Part shown: piece by piece, positions 8,195-18,054 of the stretch
How the letters are laid out: each line of letters opens with the position of its first letter
Numbering within the stretch: the stretch's first letter is position 1
NCBI GenBank assembly: GCA_021325095.1
Contig: JAJPHV010000111.1
Coordinates: 1 to 63,021, forward strand
DNA from: Chloroflexota bacterium
GTDB lineage: Bacteria > Chloroflexota > Anaerolineae > Aggregatilineales > UBA2796
Length of the DNA: 63,021 nucleotides
Direction: 5' to 3'
Position numbers and translations under genes: made by a program
The notes under the pieces: model-generated
What the model was told of the DNA's origin: nothing
The model's database searches: none
The model's input: only the letters and a program-made list of their open reading frames with translations

Positions 8195-11173
8195 ATGGCA
8201 CAAACCAAAAGGATCAACTCACTTATGGCTCTGAAACGTTCGTTAGCCGGGCAATGGGACTTTCAGCTTGATCCAGAGGGCCGGCTTGGCGTCGCGGACC
8301 TGGCGCCCGACCGGAAGATCAGCGTTCCGCTGCCTTGGCAGGCCGCCTTCCCGGAACTCCGACGTTACGGCGGCTTTGCCTGGTATCGCACCACGGTGAG
8401 GCTGGACGAGGCCTGGCTCCAGGGCAGCCTCCTGCTGACGTTCGGCGCGGTCGATTACTGGTGCCAGCTCTTCATCAACCGCCAGCCTGTCGGGGAGCAC
8501 GAAGGCGGCTACACCCCGTTTACGTGCGACATTGCGCCCTATGCCCGTCCCGGCGAGAATGAACTTGCCCTGCGCGTCTACGATCCCGTGCAGGACGCGA
8601 TCACGTTCCAGCGCTGGTACGAACCGAGCCGGGAGCCGAGCAGGCTGCCCTTTGACGCCCAGAACGTGCCGCACGGTAAGCAGGAATGGTACATCAACGT
8701 CGGCGGGATCTGGCAGGACGTGACGCTGATCGCGAAACCGGCCACCTATATCGATCAGGTTCATGTTACGCCAAATATTCACACCGGGCGGATAGACCTG
8801 TCTATCGAACTCGGCGGCAAGACGGCCAGCCTCGACGGCGCGATGCTTCGGGTGCAAGTCGGCGACCGGACGGCCGCCACCGCCCTGAAGTCCGGGCAAT
8901 CCGGCTATACGGCGGCCTTGACCATCAATAATCCTGAATTGTGGACCCCGGACGCACCGAACCTGTACACGGCCACCGTGCAGTTGCAGGGCCTGGCGGC
9001 GGACGACGAATGCACGGTCCGCTTTGGCTTCCGCGAGATCACGACCCGCAACGGGCAGCTTCTGCTCAACGGCCAGCCGCTGTTCCTGCTCTCGGCGCTT
9101 GACCAGGACCTATACCCGAACACGATCTACACCGTTCCTTCCGACGCTTTCCTGCGCGACCAGTTCCAGAAGGCCAAGCGGCTCGGCCTGAACAATCTGC
9201 GCTGCCACATCAAGCCGCCCGATCCGCGTTACCTGGACCTGGCCGACGAGATCGGGCTGCTGGTCTGGGCGGAAATCCCGTCGTGGCGGACGTTTTACGT
9301 CCGGACGACTGTCCACCCCGACGTGCTGCGCCTCGACGAGGCGATCAAGGCGCGGGTCCAGACCACACTGGCCGAGATGATCCGGCGCGATTACAACCAC
9401 CCGTCGCTGATCATCTGGACACTCGTCAACGAGGATTGGGGCACGTCGCTACCGCTCAGTTCGGCAGACCGCGCCTGGGTCCGCAGGCTGTTCGACCTGT
9501 GCAAGCGGCTTGACCCGACCCGGCTAGTGGTCGATAACTCAGCGTGCGGCGCGGCCTGGGGGCCGAACATCCACGTCAAAAGCGACATCGACGACTTCCA
9601 CCTGTACACCAACATCCCGGATCAGGCCGAAAGCTGGGTGCAGTACCTGGAACAATTTAACTTGCAGCCGCTGTGGACATACAGCAGCCACGGCGATGCA
9701 CAGCGCACCGGCCAGGAGCCGCTCATCCTCTCGGAGTTCGGCAACTGGGGAATGCCCTCGCTGCGCAGCCTGCGGGCGCCGACCGGCCAGGACCCGGCAT
9801 GGTTCGACCTCGGTGCGTGGTGGTCGCCGTGGGATGGCGAACCAGGCTGGCCGCAGGGCGTCGAGGAGCGCTTCACGCGCTTCGGGCTGGAGGCGTTGTG
9901 GCCCGATTACGAGGCGTTCGCGGCGGCGACCCAGTGGCACCAGTTCCGCGCCATGAAATTCGAGATCGAGACGATGCGCCGCCTCGAGCACCTCGCCGGG
10001 TACGTGATCACCGAGTTCACCGACGCCTACTGGGAAAGCAACGGTCTGCTCGACTTTGACCGGAACCCAAAGGTTTACAACGATCGCTTGGCCGAGATCA
10101 ACGCGCCGGACGTGATCATTCCGCAGTTCAATCGCTACGCCAACTGGGACGACCAACCGTTATACGTGCGGCTGTACGGCTCGCACTATTCGGCGGCAGA
10201 CTGGAGCGGCGGACGGCTGCGCTGGACGTTGGGCGACCATGTCGACGAAATCCAGATCGGCTCTGTCGAGCGCGGCACGGTCTTTGAATTCGGCCTCAAG
10301 CGCCTGGATCTGCCTGCTGTTGATCGCCCCACGAGCAGCGAACTGACCTTCACACTGACCGATTCAGCTGGGCGGGAGCTGGTCCGCAATTCGACTGACG
10401 TGCTGGTGTTGCCGGCGAGCGCGCGCCTGGCGGCGTTTTCCGGCGAAGTGGCTGTGTCGATGCGCCGCGATCAGCGCATGATTGTCGAGGCCGACCAACT
10501 GGTCGCCGCTGCTCCACACATGACCGATCACTCGGCGTCGAGCGGCCCGGTGACCGGCCACAGCACGCCGGTCGATCAGGCGACGACGACCCGGACCGCG
10601 CCGACACGGGGCTTTCGCCGCGTGATCGAGCAACTCGGTTACCGGACGACTCGTGAACTATCGCCCGCTACGCGGCTCATCATCACCGATTATCCCACGG
10701 CAGCCATGCTCGATTGGGTGCGCGATGGCGGCGATATGCTGCTGCTCAGCAGTGGGCCGGGACCGTTTTTCTGGCGGCAGGGCCGTGCGGGCACGTACAG
10801 CGGCAACTGGATCAGCAGCTTTGCCTGGATACGCCCGGAGATCCACACGCGCCTGGCAATCAGTAACCCGCTCGACCTGCCCTTTGCGGACGTGATGCCC
10901 ACCGGCGTGATCCTCGGCCTCCCGATCGAAGACAAAACCTACCAGCGCGATTTCCTGGCAGGCCAGATTTCGGGCTGGCTGCGCCACCCGGCCATTTACA
11001 CGGTGCAGTTTCGTTATGGCCGGGGCCGCGTCCTGATGACCACATTTACCCTGAAAGAGGCGCTCCAGGAGGAGATACCCGATCCGGTCGGCGTCGCTAT
11101 GCTCCACGACCTGGTCGATTACCTGACGTCCGATGCCTGCCAGCCGGCATTGATGGCGAATTATGAGAGGTGA
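8195..11173 (+). CDS. Glycoside hydrolase family 2 enzyme (beta-galactosidase/glucuronidase-like)
   Basis: A cytoplasmic-looking 992-residue GH2 protein with no signal peptide. It has a sugar-binding jelly roll (LAGQWDFQLD; INRQPVGEHEGGYTPF), an immunoglobulin-like domain ending FGFREITTRNGQLLLNGQPL, a TIM barrel and a long C-terminal region. In the barrel the acid/base is Glu413 in IWTLVNEDWG and the nucleophile is Glu514 in LILSEFGNWG. Such retaining enzymes cut beta-galactosides, beta-glucuronides or beta-mannosides; the exact linkage cannot be read here. The ATG at 8225 (preceded by AAGGATC) is an equally good start. It probably hydrolyses the imported oligosaccharide. Confidence 0.92.
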   Translation: MAQTKRINSLMALKRSLAGQWDFQLDPEGRLGVADLAPDRKISVPLPWQAAFPELRRYGGFAWYRTTVRLDEAWLQGSLLLTFGAVDYWCQLFINRQPVGEHEGGYTPFTCDIAPYARPGENELALRVYDPVQDAITFQRWYEPSREPSRLPFDAQNVPHGKQEWYINVGGIWQDVTLIAKPATYIDQVHVTPNIHTGRIDLSIELGGKTASLDGAMLRVQVGDRTAATALKSGQSGYTAALTINNPELWTPDAPNLYTATVQLQGLAADDECTVRFGFREITTRNGQLLLNGQPLFLLSALDQDLYPNTIYTVPSDAFLRDQFQKAKRLGLNNLRCHIKPPDPRYLDLADEIGLLVWAEIPSWRTFYVRTTVHPDVLRLDEAIKARVQTTLAEMIRRDYNHPSLIIWTLVNEDWGTSLPLSSADRAWVRRLFDLCKRLDPTRLVVDNSACGAAWGPNIHVKSDIDDFHLYTNIPDQAESWVQYLEQFNLQPLWTYSSHGDAQRTGQEPLILSEFGNWGMPSLRSLRAPTGQDPAWFDLGAWWSPWDGEPGWPQGVEERFTRFGLEALWPDYEAFAAATQWHQFRAMKFEIETMRRLEHLAGYVITEFTDAYWESNGLLDFDRNPKVYNDRLAEINAPDVIIPQFNRYANWDDQPLYVRLYGSHYSAADWSGGRLRWTLGDHVDEIQIGSVERGTVFEFGLKRLDLPAVDRPTSSELTFTLTDSAGRELVRNSTDVLVLPASARLAAFSGEVAVSMRRDQRMIVEADQLVAAAPHMTDHSASSGPVTGHSTPVDQATTTRTAPTRGFRRVIEQLGYRTTRELSPATRLIITDYPTAAMLDWVRDGGDMLLLSSGPGPFFWRQGRAGTYSGNWISSFAWIRPEIHTRLAISNPLDLPFADVMPTGVILGLPIEDKTYQRDFLAGQISGWLRHPAIYTVQFRYGRGRVLMTTFTLKEALQEEIPDPVGVAMLHDLVDYLTSDACQPALMANYER

Positions 11174-11175
11174 AC

Positions 11176-13002
11176 ATGCCCATTCGGCGCAGACTGTTGG
11201 CTGCCTGTGTCCTACTCGTCGTGTCGTTCACGTTCCTGGCTCCGGCTCCTGCCGGGGCGATTGCCTGCTCGTTCAAGAATCCACTGATCGCCAGAGGACA
11301 GGACCCATCGGTCGTCTATCATGACGGCTATTACTACCTGATTCAGTCGGACGCTGGGGGGCTGCAACTCAAAAAGTCGGCCACGCTGACCGACCTCGGC
11401 AGCGCGCCGAACGTGACCATCTTCACGCCGCCGCCGGGCCAGCCCTACAGCTACGATCTGTGGGCGCCCGAACTGGTCTACATCAACAATGGCTGGTACG
11501 TGTACTTTGCGGCGGACGACAGCCCCGGCCATAACCCGGCGCACCGGATCTACGCGCTGCAAGCCGACAGCGCTGACCCGACCGGAAAATGGACGTTCAA
11601 GGGCAAGGTTTACCACGACGCGCCGACGGATAAATGGGCCATCGATGGCTCGGTGTTTGCCTACAAAGGGCAGTTGTACATGGTCTGGTCGGGCTGGCCC
11701 GGCGACAAGGGCGATTTTCCGCAAAACGTGTACATCGCCACGATGAGCGATCCGCTCACCGTCGGCGTGCGACACCAGATCGCCACGCCCGATCAAAGCT
11801 GGGAAAAGAGTGTCCAGCCCATTGAGGAAGGACCAGAAGCGTTCCTCCACGACGGCCAACTGTCGATTGTCTACTCGGCGGACGCGAGCTGGAGCGCGGC
11901 CTACAAGCTCGGAATGCTCAAACTGATCGGCCCCGATCCGCTGGATGCAGCCTCGTGGACGAAGATCGGTCCCGTATTCCAGCAGAGCGGGACCGTCTAT
12001 GGCCCCGGCCACAACTCGATGCCGGTCCCGTCCCCGGATGGCTCGCAGGACTGGCTGGTTTATCATGCCAAGGCCAAAGCCACGGATGGCTGGGAAGATC
12101 GCGAGATCAAGATCCAGCTCTTCACCTGGAACCCGGATAACACGCCGAACCTCAGCACGCCGGTTCCAGACAGTGCCGCCGTACCCGCTCCTTCGGGGCA
12201 GCCCTGTGGCCTGGCCTCGCGCTGGACTTTCGACGATCCAGCGCGCCTCGCGGATGTCGAAGGCAATGCCGGCTCGGCACAGGGTTCTCCGGCGTGGACG
12301 AGCGGGCCAATTGGCGGCGCGCTGCACTTCAACGGCAGCACCGACTTCCTCGATCTCAATCGTCATGTCGTGAGCACGCTGGGCAGCTACACCATCGCCG
12401 CGTGGGTGCAACTTGCCCGCGTCGATCAAACCGCGACCCTGATCAGCCAGGAAGGGGGTATTGCCAGCGAGTTCGCGCTGCAATACAGCCCAACAGCGCA
12501 GAACCGGTTCGCGCTAACGATGCTGAACTTCAAAGGCGACCTCGACGCGCAGGCCGTATCGACCTTTAGCCCGCAGGCCGGGCCGTGGTATCACGTGGTC
12601 GGCGTGCGTGACGCGCTGAAGGGACAGATCCGGCTCTATGTCAACGGCAAGCTGGAAAGCGCACAGCCCTACAATGCCGACTGGGACGCACGCGGCCACA
12701 CGATCATCGGGGCGGCGCGGCTGCACAGTCAGCGAACGCAGTTTTTCGCGGGCGCGCTCGATGACGTTCGACTCTATAACGGCGCGCTGAGTGACGACGA
12801 GGTCGCGGCCCTGTGCCCGGAAGCGGCGCAGTTCTTCCAGCGCCAATACCGTTTAGATAAGACCCTCACCCCGTCTCGCAGGGCGAGACTCCCCGCTCCG
12901 AATCGGAGCGGGGCCGGGGGTGAGGTGAATGGGATTATCTGGATCGATTGCTTAACTACCCAAGTTTTGTGCAAACGTGAAAGAATGACCTCGCTGGGAT
13001 AA
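11176..13002 (+). CDS. Secreted GH43-like glycosidase with C-terminal LamG domain; 3' end runs into a repeat and an IS
   Basis: The ATG at 11176 follows GAGAGG; a GTG at 11170 overlaps the GH2 stop. After a signal peptide ending APAGAIA, a five-bladed GH43 domain shows the three expected acids: Asp43 (QDPSVVYHDG), Asp157 (WAIDGSVF) and Glu218 (EEGPEAF). Residues of about 350-550 form a laminin-G/concanavalin-like fold (WTFDDPARL; YTIAAWVQL; GALDDVRLYNGALSDDEV). Such enzymes are arabinofuranosidases or xylosidases. The protein should end soon after CPEAAQFF, but the frame has no stop there. It reads through a palindromic repeat and the terminal repeat of an IS1380-like fragment, adding about 45 foreign residues up to 13002. 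Confidence 0.88.
   Translation: MPIRRRLLAACVLLVVSFTFLAPAPAGAIACSFKNPLIARGQDPSVVYHDGYYYLIQSDAGGLQLKKSATLTDLGSAPNVTIFTPPPGQPYSYDLWAPELVYINNGWYVYFAADDSPGHNPAHRIYALQADSADPTGKWTFKGKVYHDAPTDKWAIDGSVFAYKGQLYMVWSGWPGDKGDFPQNVYIATMSDPLTVGVRHQIATPDQSWEKSVQPIEEGPEAFLHDGQLSIVYSADASWSAAYKLGMLKLIGPDPLDAASWTKIGPVFQQSGTVYGPGHNSMPVPSPDGSQDWLVYHAKAKATDGWEDREIKIQLFTWNPDNTPNLSTPVPDSAAVPAPSGQPCGLASRWTFDDPARLADVEGNAGSAQGSPAWTSGPIGGALHFNGSTDFLDLNRHVVSTLGSYTIAAWVQLARVDQTATLISQEGGIASEFALQYSPTAQNRFALTMLNFKGDLDAQAVSTFSPQAGPWYHVVGVRDALKGQIRLYVNGKLESAQPYNADWDARGHTIIGAARLHSQRTQFFAGALDDVRLYNGALSDDEVAALCPEAAQFFQRQYRLDKTLTPSRRARLPAPNRSGAGGEVNGIIWIDCLTTQVLCKRERMTSLG
12865..12925. repeat. Double-hairpin GC-rich palindrome (CTCACCCC ... 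GGGGTGAG type)
   Basis: Two perfect hairpins lie side by side: GTCTCGC/GCGAGAC (12873-12889) and CCCCGCTCCG/CGGAGCGGGG (12891-12913, loop AAT). They are framed by CTCACCCC and GGGGGTGAGG. The unit resembles those at 5136, 21753 and 46246. Here it is translated as the tail of the GH43 gene. Confidence 0.7.
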
Positions 13003-13305
13003 GTTTTTGGTGCCAACCGAAACTACCCAAGAGGTCATTCGATGAAAACGATAACATATCAAGCGGCAGAACGGGAAGACGAAACGGTCTCGGCATTTTT
13101 GATGATGGTGTTTGACTATGGGCGAGAAATCGGATTGTACGGCTTGCTGGGGAGCAGGCTGAAAATCAAGATGAAGGCCGTCAAATACAGCCTGGTGAAT
13201 AAAGCGCAGACAATCATTGCCTCGCTGGTGATGGGTTGTCGGCATACCAAGGCCATCAATGAAACGCTGCAACCCGAGTGAGCCGCCGCCAGATACCTGA
13301 GATGC
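12956..13305 (+). mobile_element. Truncated IS1380-like element (left end only)
   Basis: It starts with the terminal repeat CCCAAGTTTTGTGCAAACG and the leader that also lies at one end of the complete element at 61578-62798, in opposite orientation. Homology continues through the first 80-odd codons of the transposase, then stops near 13305, where IS110-type sequence begins. Confidence 0.8.
13042..13281 (+). pseudogene. IS1380-like transposase, N-terminal fragment
   Basis: 79 codons beginning MKTITYQAAEREDETVSAFL are about 80 percent identical to the start of the full transposase encoded at 61524-62714. An in-frame TGA replaces the Arg codon after ETLQPE, and the rest is missing. Inactive. 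Confidence 0.85.
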
Positions 13306-13316
13306 CGTCTTGAAAG

Positions 13317-14232
13317 TCAAGAGACCGACGGCCAATAGGGGTCGAAGGGGTGACCGGACTTTAAGACACCGAACACCAAATGCAAGAGCTTACGCATAAC
13401 GGCCACGACCAGGGCTTTGCCAATCACACCACGGGCACGAAGACGCCCGGCGAAGGTGCGCAAGATTGGGTTATGGCGCATGGCCGTCAGGGCCCGGCAT
13501 GTATAAGGCGGCCCGCAATGAGGCTGAACCGGTTCGGGAAATGCTCGGCTTCCAATGAATGGAGGAACCGGACACATGTTGGCGGGGATTCAACCCAGCG
13601 AAGGCCACAAGTTGGCGCACATCGCGGAAAGCGCGGAAGTCACGACATTCCGCCAGCAGCTTGCCAATGGTCAGTTCCCCCAGGCCGGGGATGGATAGCA
13701 ATAAGTCTTTCTGCCGCTTCAGGTTCGGATAGTGATCGAGCAGGTCAGTAATGGCTTGTTGGGTCTCCTGGATTTGCTGGTCGAGAAAGGTGAGTTGATC
13801 GCGCAGATGGGCCTGGGGCAGGTCGTCCAGGTGACGAACCAATTGCTGCAACTGACGGATTTCCGGCGGCGGTGGGGTCCAGGGCGCGGGCTGTTGGGTA
13901 CGGCAGAAATCCGCGATCAGAGCCGCATCCAGCTTATCCGTCTTGTTCCGCTGCATTTGGCTGTCTGCGTAGCCTTTGATGCGGGCTGGGTTGACCACAC
14001 TCACCGTGTAACCCTGCGCGAACAGATAATCCGCCACGGCCTCACCGTATGGCCCGGTCGCTTCCAGACAAATATGCACCTGGTCCGGCTTGAAACGCCG
14101 TTTTAGCCAGCCATCCAGTTTGCTGAACCCAGTGGCGGTGTTGGTAAAATGCTGTCCTACTCGGTTTGCCTCATGGAGCAACAACACATCTAGCCGCTCT
14201 TTACTTACGTCAATTCCCACATAGCCGTCCAT
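13317..14232 (-). pseudogene. IS110-family transposase, frameshifted
   Basis: The minus-strand ATG at 14232 begins MDGYVGIDVSKERLDVLLL, the DEDD catalytic start typical of IS110. Later come CLEATGPYGEAVADYL and RNKTDKLDAALIADF, and then the transposase_20 region SIPGLGELTIGKLLAE and AFAGLNPRQHVSGSS with its expected Ser. The frame fails near 13495, and the C-terminal part (ALTAMRHNPILRTFAGRL, RARGVIGKALVVAVMRKLL) continues in another frame to 13317. The central linker after LVRHLDDL looks shorter than usual. Inactive as read. The roughly 210 bases from 14233 to 14444 hold no gene and probably belong to the element's 5' non-coding end. Confidence 0.82.
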
Positions 14233-14550
14233 GACTGTTTGTTACTCCTATCGGCTCTTCTCGCCCAGATCCCGGCCAACCTTGTATGCAAGCTCTCTGC
14301 ACATCGCTCCGCAGGGCTTCAGATACCGTTGACTTCTCGTCTGGTTTTTCGACAGGAACGGGACTCATCTCAGTCACAAACTCGCCCGTTTCAGGGTGGG
14401 GGCAGTCTCTCGTTCCTGGCTTTTGAGCCTACCTCTATGATACAAGGGTGGGGCATAAATCAGAAAATCAGAGGTAACTGCTCAGGCTCAAATTTGAAAT
14501 TCCTAACGCAAGCCTGAGTACTTACGGCGGAGCGATGTATCACGGGTGCG

Positions 14551-15405
14551 CTACCCGATAAATGCGCGGACAATCTGATTAAACTTCTCCGGATTCTCCA
14601 GGAACATGAAGTGGCTGCCGCCTTCGTGCTCGTCGAAGATCTCGACCCGCGCTCCGGGGATCTGCGCGCCGATCCATTCCAGCGCCTTGATGTTGAAGAA
14701 ACTCGCCCTGCCGCCGACCACGAGGGTGGGAATATTGATCCTGGGAATCACATCCCGCCAGTCTTGCGCTGAGTGATCGACAAGCAGGCGGGCGGCATAG
14801 CGGCGCGGTAGCTTGAGGTTTTCCTCTAGCGCCCAGGTACGTTGTTCCTGCGGGAAGGCTTTGGTGAAGGTAAAGGCGTTTGCGATAAAGTCTTCGGTCT
14901 CCTTGACCCCAGCCGGACCATAGAGTTGGGCGGGCCAGTCGTACAGGGATGTCGGTTCGCCGACGCTTCCGGCTAAGGCTTTTTCCTCATCGGTCCAGCC
15001 CGGCCAGGCCGTCGCCGTCGGTACCTGGTCGATGAGGACGAGATTCGACAGCCGGTCACTGCCGAAGTGCTCCCAGTAGCTCCAGATAATCGAGCAGCCC
15101 ATTGAATGGCCGACCAGGGTGACGTCCCGAAGGTTGAGGGCTACTAAGGCATCATGGGTATCAACAGCCAGTCGGGCAATACGGTAACCATGCACAGGCT
15201 TTTCCGACTCCCCATGACCGCGCATGTCTAGGGCGAAAACTCGGTAGTACTGGCCCAACCCGTCGAGCTGGTGCTTATACATAGCGGCTGTCTGGGACCA
15301 GCCAGGGATCAGGACCAGCGCTTTGCCAGCGCCAGCTTCCAGGTAGTGTAGCCTGACGCCGTCGTTGGTCGTGACGTGACTTGCTTGTACCTTACCCTGT
15401 GTCAC
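14551..15405 (-). CDS. Alpha/beta-fold hydrolase carried inside the IS66-type transposon
   Basis: A 284-residue alpha/beta hydrolase. It shows the oxyanion strand VLIPGW, the ALDMRGHGES turn common in haloperoxidase- and esterase-like members, and the nucleophile elbow GHSMG. A C-terminal EGGSHFMFLENPEKF provides the catalytic His. The acid position (VVGGRASFF) lacks the usual Asp, so the catalytic acid may sit elsewhere or be absent. A GTG start at 15405 is set by GGGAGGT seven bases upstream. Substrate is unknown. Because the gene lies between matched transposon ends it is mobile cargo. It appears intact and has its own ribosome-binding site. Confidence 0.85.
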   Translation of the reverse strand: MTQGKVQASHVTTNDGVRLHYLEAGAGKALVLIPGWSQTAAMYKHQLDGLGQYYRVFALDMRGHGESEKPVHGYRIARLAVDTHDALVALNLRDVTLVGHSMGCSIIWSYWEHFGSDRLSNLVLIDQVPTATAWPGWTDEEKALAGSVGEPTSLYDWPAQLYGPAGVKETEDFIANAFTFTKAFPQEQRTWALEENLKLPRRYAARLLVDHSAQDWRDVIPRINIPTLVVGGRASFFNIKALEWIGAQIPGARVEIFDEHEGGSHFMFLENPEKFNQIVRAFIG

Positions 15406-15470
15406 TGAAATTACCTCCCTTCGGTCTGCTTTATGCGGCAGAACCTAGACAGTAACTCCTCATACTTGAA

Positions 15471-16883
15471 TTAGGAAATCCAAACTGACGTTAGCGCAAA
15501 AGTGCCTGTCAGTGCTTGATTAAGGGTGTTGAGAATATTTTGTCCACGTTTACGCGCGGTATCCTCTATCGTCCGGTATAATGCATAAGCTGCCGCCCCA
15601 ACTTCAGAGCGGAAGCCACCGATAACTTTACGATGGATAACCGCTGGGCGTAGTGCCCGCTCAGACGCATTATTGGTGAATGGCACATCGGAGCGAGAGA
15701 GAAAATGCCAGATGCTCTCAAAATGTTTGCGGAAGCGTTTCTGTAAGCGCACCGCGTCGGCTTGCTGTGGCGTTGGTTCCAACAGCGCATGGGCTTGTGT
15801 CTTCAGGTTCTCGACAGCTTGCTCGAAATCGGCTGGGCTGTACCGATCCCGTTCTTGCGTCAAGCGCAACCCCTCACGCAGGAGTGCTTGCATTGGCGGG
15901 GCAAAAATAGTATCACCCGCGTCGATGGCATACTGCAAATCCCGCAGTTGGTGGGCATTGCAAATCGCAAAACGGCGGGTTGGCGCTTTCAGTTGGGCAG
16001 CATGTAAATCGCAGCACCACACCTCAGCAACGGCATCGAACATCAAGCCTTCTAGCACATCGCCCGCGCGGGTATCCGCCATCGCAAAGTAGCTACTCTC
16101 AGGATTTTGTACTGTCCACAGCCACCAGTTTTCACCCTCGACCCGAAAGCCTGTCTCATCCGAACCAATCACTGGACTGCGCCGAATATCACACAAAATG
16201 TCATGCGCGGGTCGTTCCAGACGAGTAGCAGTCCGGCGCAAGCTGTTGGCAATCGCTCCCGCACTCATGGATAAACCAAACACATCCTGCAACAACTGCT
16301 CTAATCGGTTTTGGGCGATGTGATGAGTCCCATTCAAGTAGCTCACCAACGCATGGACATTAGGCCCAAAATCCTGCTGCACATCATCGTAGCCCGCTGG
16401 ACACTGCCCTTCTTCACACGCGCCACAGCTACACTGCGTCCGGTACAACCGAAACTCCACCACCCGCGCTTTTATCGGCGGGAGTTCCCATACCTGGTGA
16501 CTGCTGAAACACTCGCCAGTGACGCCAACCAAACTTGCACCACAACGGCAGCACGCTTCCGCTCGGCAGTCAATGACCACATCTGGTTTTTGTCGTCTCC
16601 GACTGATACCCACATGGCCTGGTTTTCCGCCGCGTGGCTTACCCAGGCCTTTTTCGCAACGCTTTTTGTGGCTAACGGCTGGCGGAACTGATGAATTCTG
16701 CGCCGTCTTTCTCGGCAAGGCCAACTGTGTCTGCAAAGATTGCATGGTCTCGTTTGCTTGTGCCAGTTGCGCCCTTAATGTACTATTTTCAGCCCGCACT
16801 TCATCGACCTCAATCGCCAACTTACAGACGATGAGCCACAATTCTTCTCGCGGAATATCGGGCATCACTGGACTGTTCATCAC
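15471..16883 (-). CDS. IS66-family transposase (TnpC-like), full length
   Basis: 470 residues with the IS66 domain order. A leucine-zipper-like N-terminus (about residues 25-60) comes first, then LPRKTAQNSSVPPA, and a zinc-finger segment with CCRCGASL and CSCGACEEGQC. The DDE core carries VIGSDETGFRV, VWCCDLHAAQL and PFTNNASERALRP, and an IS66_C-like tail follows. It looks intact. It lacks the TnpA/TnpB partners, as in the IS66 subgroups that use TnpC alone. It should mobilise the surrounding transposon. Confidence 0.93.
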   Translation of the reverse strand: MMNSPVMPDIPREELWLIVCKLAIEVDEVRAENSTLRAQLAQANETMQSLQTQLALPRKTAQNSSVPPAVSHKKRCEKGLGKPRGGKPGHVGISRRRQKPDVVIDCRAEACCRCGASLVGVTGECFSSHQVWELPPIKARVVEFRLYRTQCSCGACEEGQCPAGYDDVQQDFGPNVHALVSYLNGTHHIAQNRLEQLLQDVFGLSMSAGAIANSLRRTATRLERPAHDILCDIRRSPVIGSDETGFRVEGENWWLWTVQNPESSYFAMADTRAGDVLEGLMFDAVAEVWCCDLHAAQLKAPTRRFAICNAHQLRDLQYAIDAGDTIFAPPMQALLREGLRLTQERDRYSPADFEQAVENLKTQAHALLEPTPQQADAVRLQKRFRKHFESIWHFLSRSDVPFTNNASERALRPAVIHRKVIGGFRSEVGAAAYALYRTIEDTARKRGQNILNTLNQALTGTFALTSVWIS

Positions 16884-16944
16884 ATGAGATTATCTGATGT
16901 ATCCTTTTGTTGGCAAATCTAAATTTGAGCCTGAGCAATTACAA

Positions 16945-17939
16945 TCAGAGCAAGTCAAGGACTGGTTTGACCGCACCTAATGGACGGTCATTGACGAAAT
17001 TGAACAGAACAATCAAGTTCCAGGCATATAAAGCCAGCAGGATCAAAAGGGATGCATTGGTTTTGCCTTGCAGGGGCAGCGGGTCGAGATGGAAGAAATC
17101 CTTAATCGTGCCAAAGAACGGCTCAATGCTCTCGCCGCGTTGTCGATAGCGGGCTTTGCCCCTTGGCGAGGCCAGATAGGCGGCCCGGTCGCGCCGAACT
17201 TGAGCGGTGGGCTTGCCAACCGGCTTGGACAAGGGAGCCAACACCTCGAGCCCGCGTTCGGCACACGTTGCAATCAGATCGCCATCATCGTAGCCCGCAT
17301 CCAACAACAGCGTGCGGAGCAAAGGCGGCAAATCTTTGACCCGTGCCTACAAGACATGGCTTTCACAGGCACTCCCGGTCACACAAGCATCCAAGACAAC
17401 GCGGACGGTTGTGGGCGCGACACTGATCGAGACATGGGCTTTGTAGCCATAAACCCAGCCATGATAGTCCGACTGAATCCAATCGGCTTCGACATCCACG
17501 CCATGCAGTCCTTCCGGGATGATCCGCGCTGCTTTGCCCTTTTTATGCCACACCGGGCCTGGCGTGGCAAAGGCCGAACCATCGCTGGCGGCGACGGTCG
17601 CATCCGTCATCGCTTCCAGCGACAGGGTCAAGCCCAACGCTTGGATTTGTGCCTCGGCTTGCGGCGCAATTTCTCCCAACCGCCGATCCAGGGTGTCCGA
17701 CGGTCGGGAAGCCGAACCAGGCCGCACGCGGACGCCACCAGTGGCATACTCGACAGATACCGCCACAACGACCGGTGCGCCCACAACTGCTTCAGCAAGC
17801 TGACCATATACACTTTGAACAGCGTCATTTCGCCGTAGAACTTCGGTCCGCCGCGCTTCACTGGCCCCAGTTCAGCCTCGATCCACACCAGGTCAATCAG
17901 CGCCAGCAATTGGATCAACGGATGATCCGCCGTTATCAT
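16945..17939 (-). pseudogene. IS5-type DDE transposase, frameshifted and with an internal stop
   Basis: Three pieces align end to end. 17939 down to about 17680 reads MITADHPLIQLLALIDLVWI and GEMTLFKVYMVSLLKQLW. After a frameshift, 17347 holds ATVAASDGSAF and SDYHGWVYGYKAHVSI, then ends at an in-frame TAG. Past that stop, the same frame continues DAGYDDGDLIATCAERG, RGESIEPFFGTIKDFFHL and the C-terminus to 16945. The motifs are those of IS4/IS5 DDE enzymes. The IS66-type transposon inserted at the stop codon of this gene. Confidence 0.8.
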
Positions 17940-18054
17940 TGTCTTGAGCCTTTTCGGTTCTGTCTGAGTGTGACAACTCCTGACTCTACCCGAATTGGCT
18001 CATTTCTTCAGGCTCTCTTGTGCCCCACCCTCAGGTAATTCGGTTTCCCATTAG

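Larger units (their letters stand above)
14474..16942 (-). mobile_element. IS66-type transposon with an alpha/beta-hydrolase passenger gene
   Basis: Inverted ends beginning GTAACTGCTCAGGCTCAAAT (14474 onward) and GTAATTGCTCAGGCTCAAAT (reverse complement up to 16942) differ at one base over 22. The 8-bp direct repeat AATCAGAG flanks them exactly (14466-14473 and 16943-16950). GTAA termini and 8-bp duplications are IS66 hallmarks. Inside are an IS66 transposase and, downstream on the same strand, a hydrolase gene. No tnpA or tnpB accessory frames are present. Confidence 0.88.
14445..18032 (-). mobile_element. IS5-type element interrupted by an IS66-type transposon
   Basis: AGGGTGGGGCATAA at 14445-14458 and its near-complement ending in TTGTGCCCCACCCT (about 18019-18032) form the outer inverted ends. 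Between them lie the transposase remnant 16945-17939 and, inserted next to the 3' end of that gene, a complete IS66-type transposon (14474-16942). Without the insertion the element would be about 1.1 kb, a normal IS5-type size. Confidence 0.65.

Noticed and set aside
11212..12483. 423-codon open frame on the minus strand
   Set aside because: Lies opposite the GH43-LamG gene, which has signal peptide and catalytic residues; the antisense product looks like composition noise.
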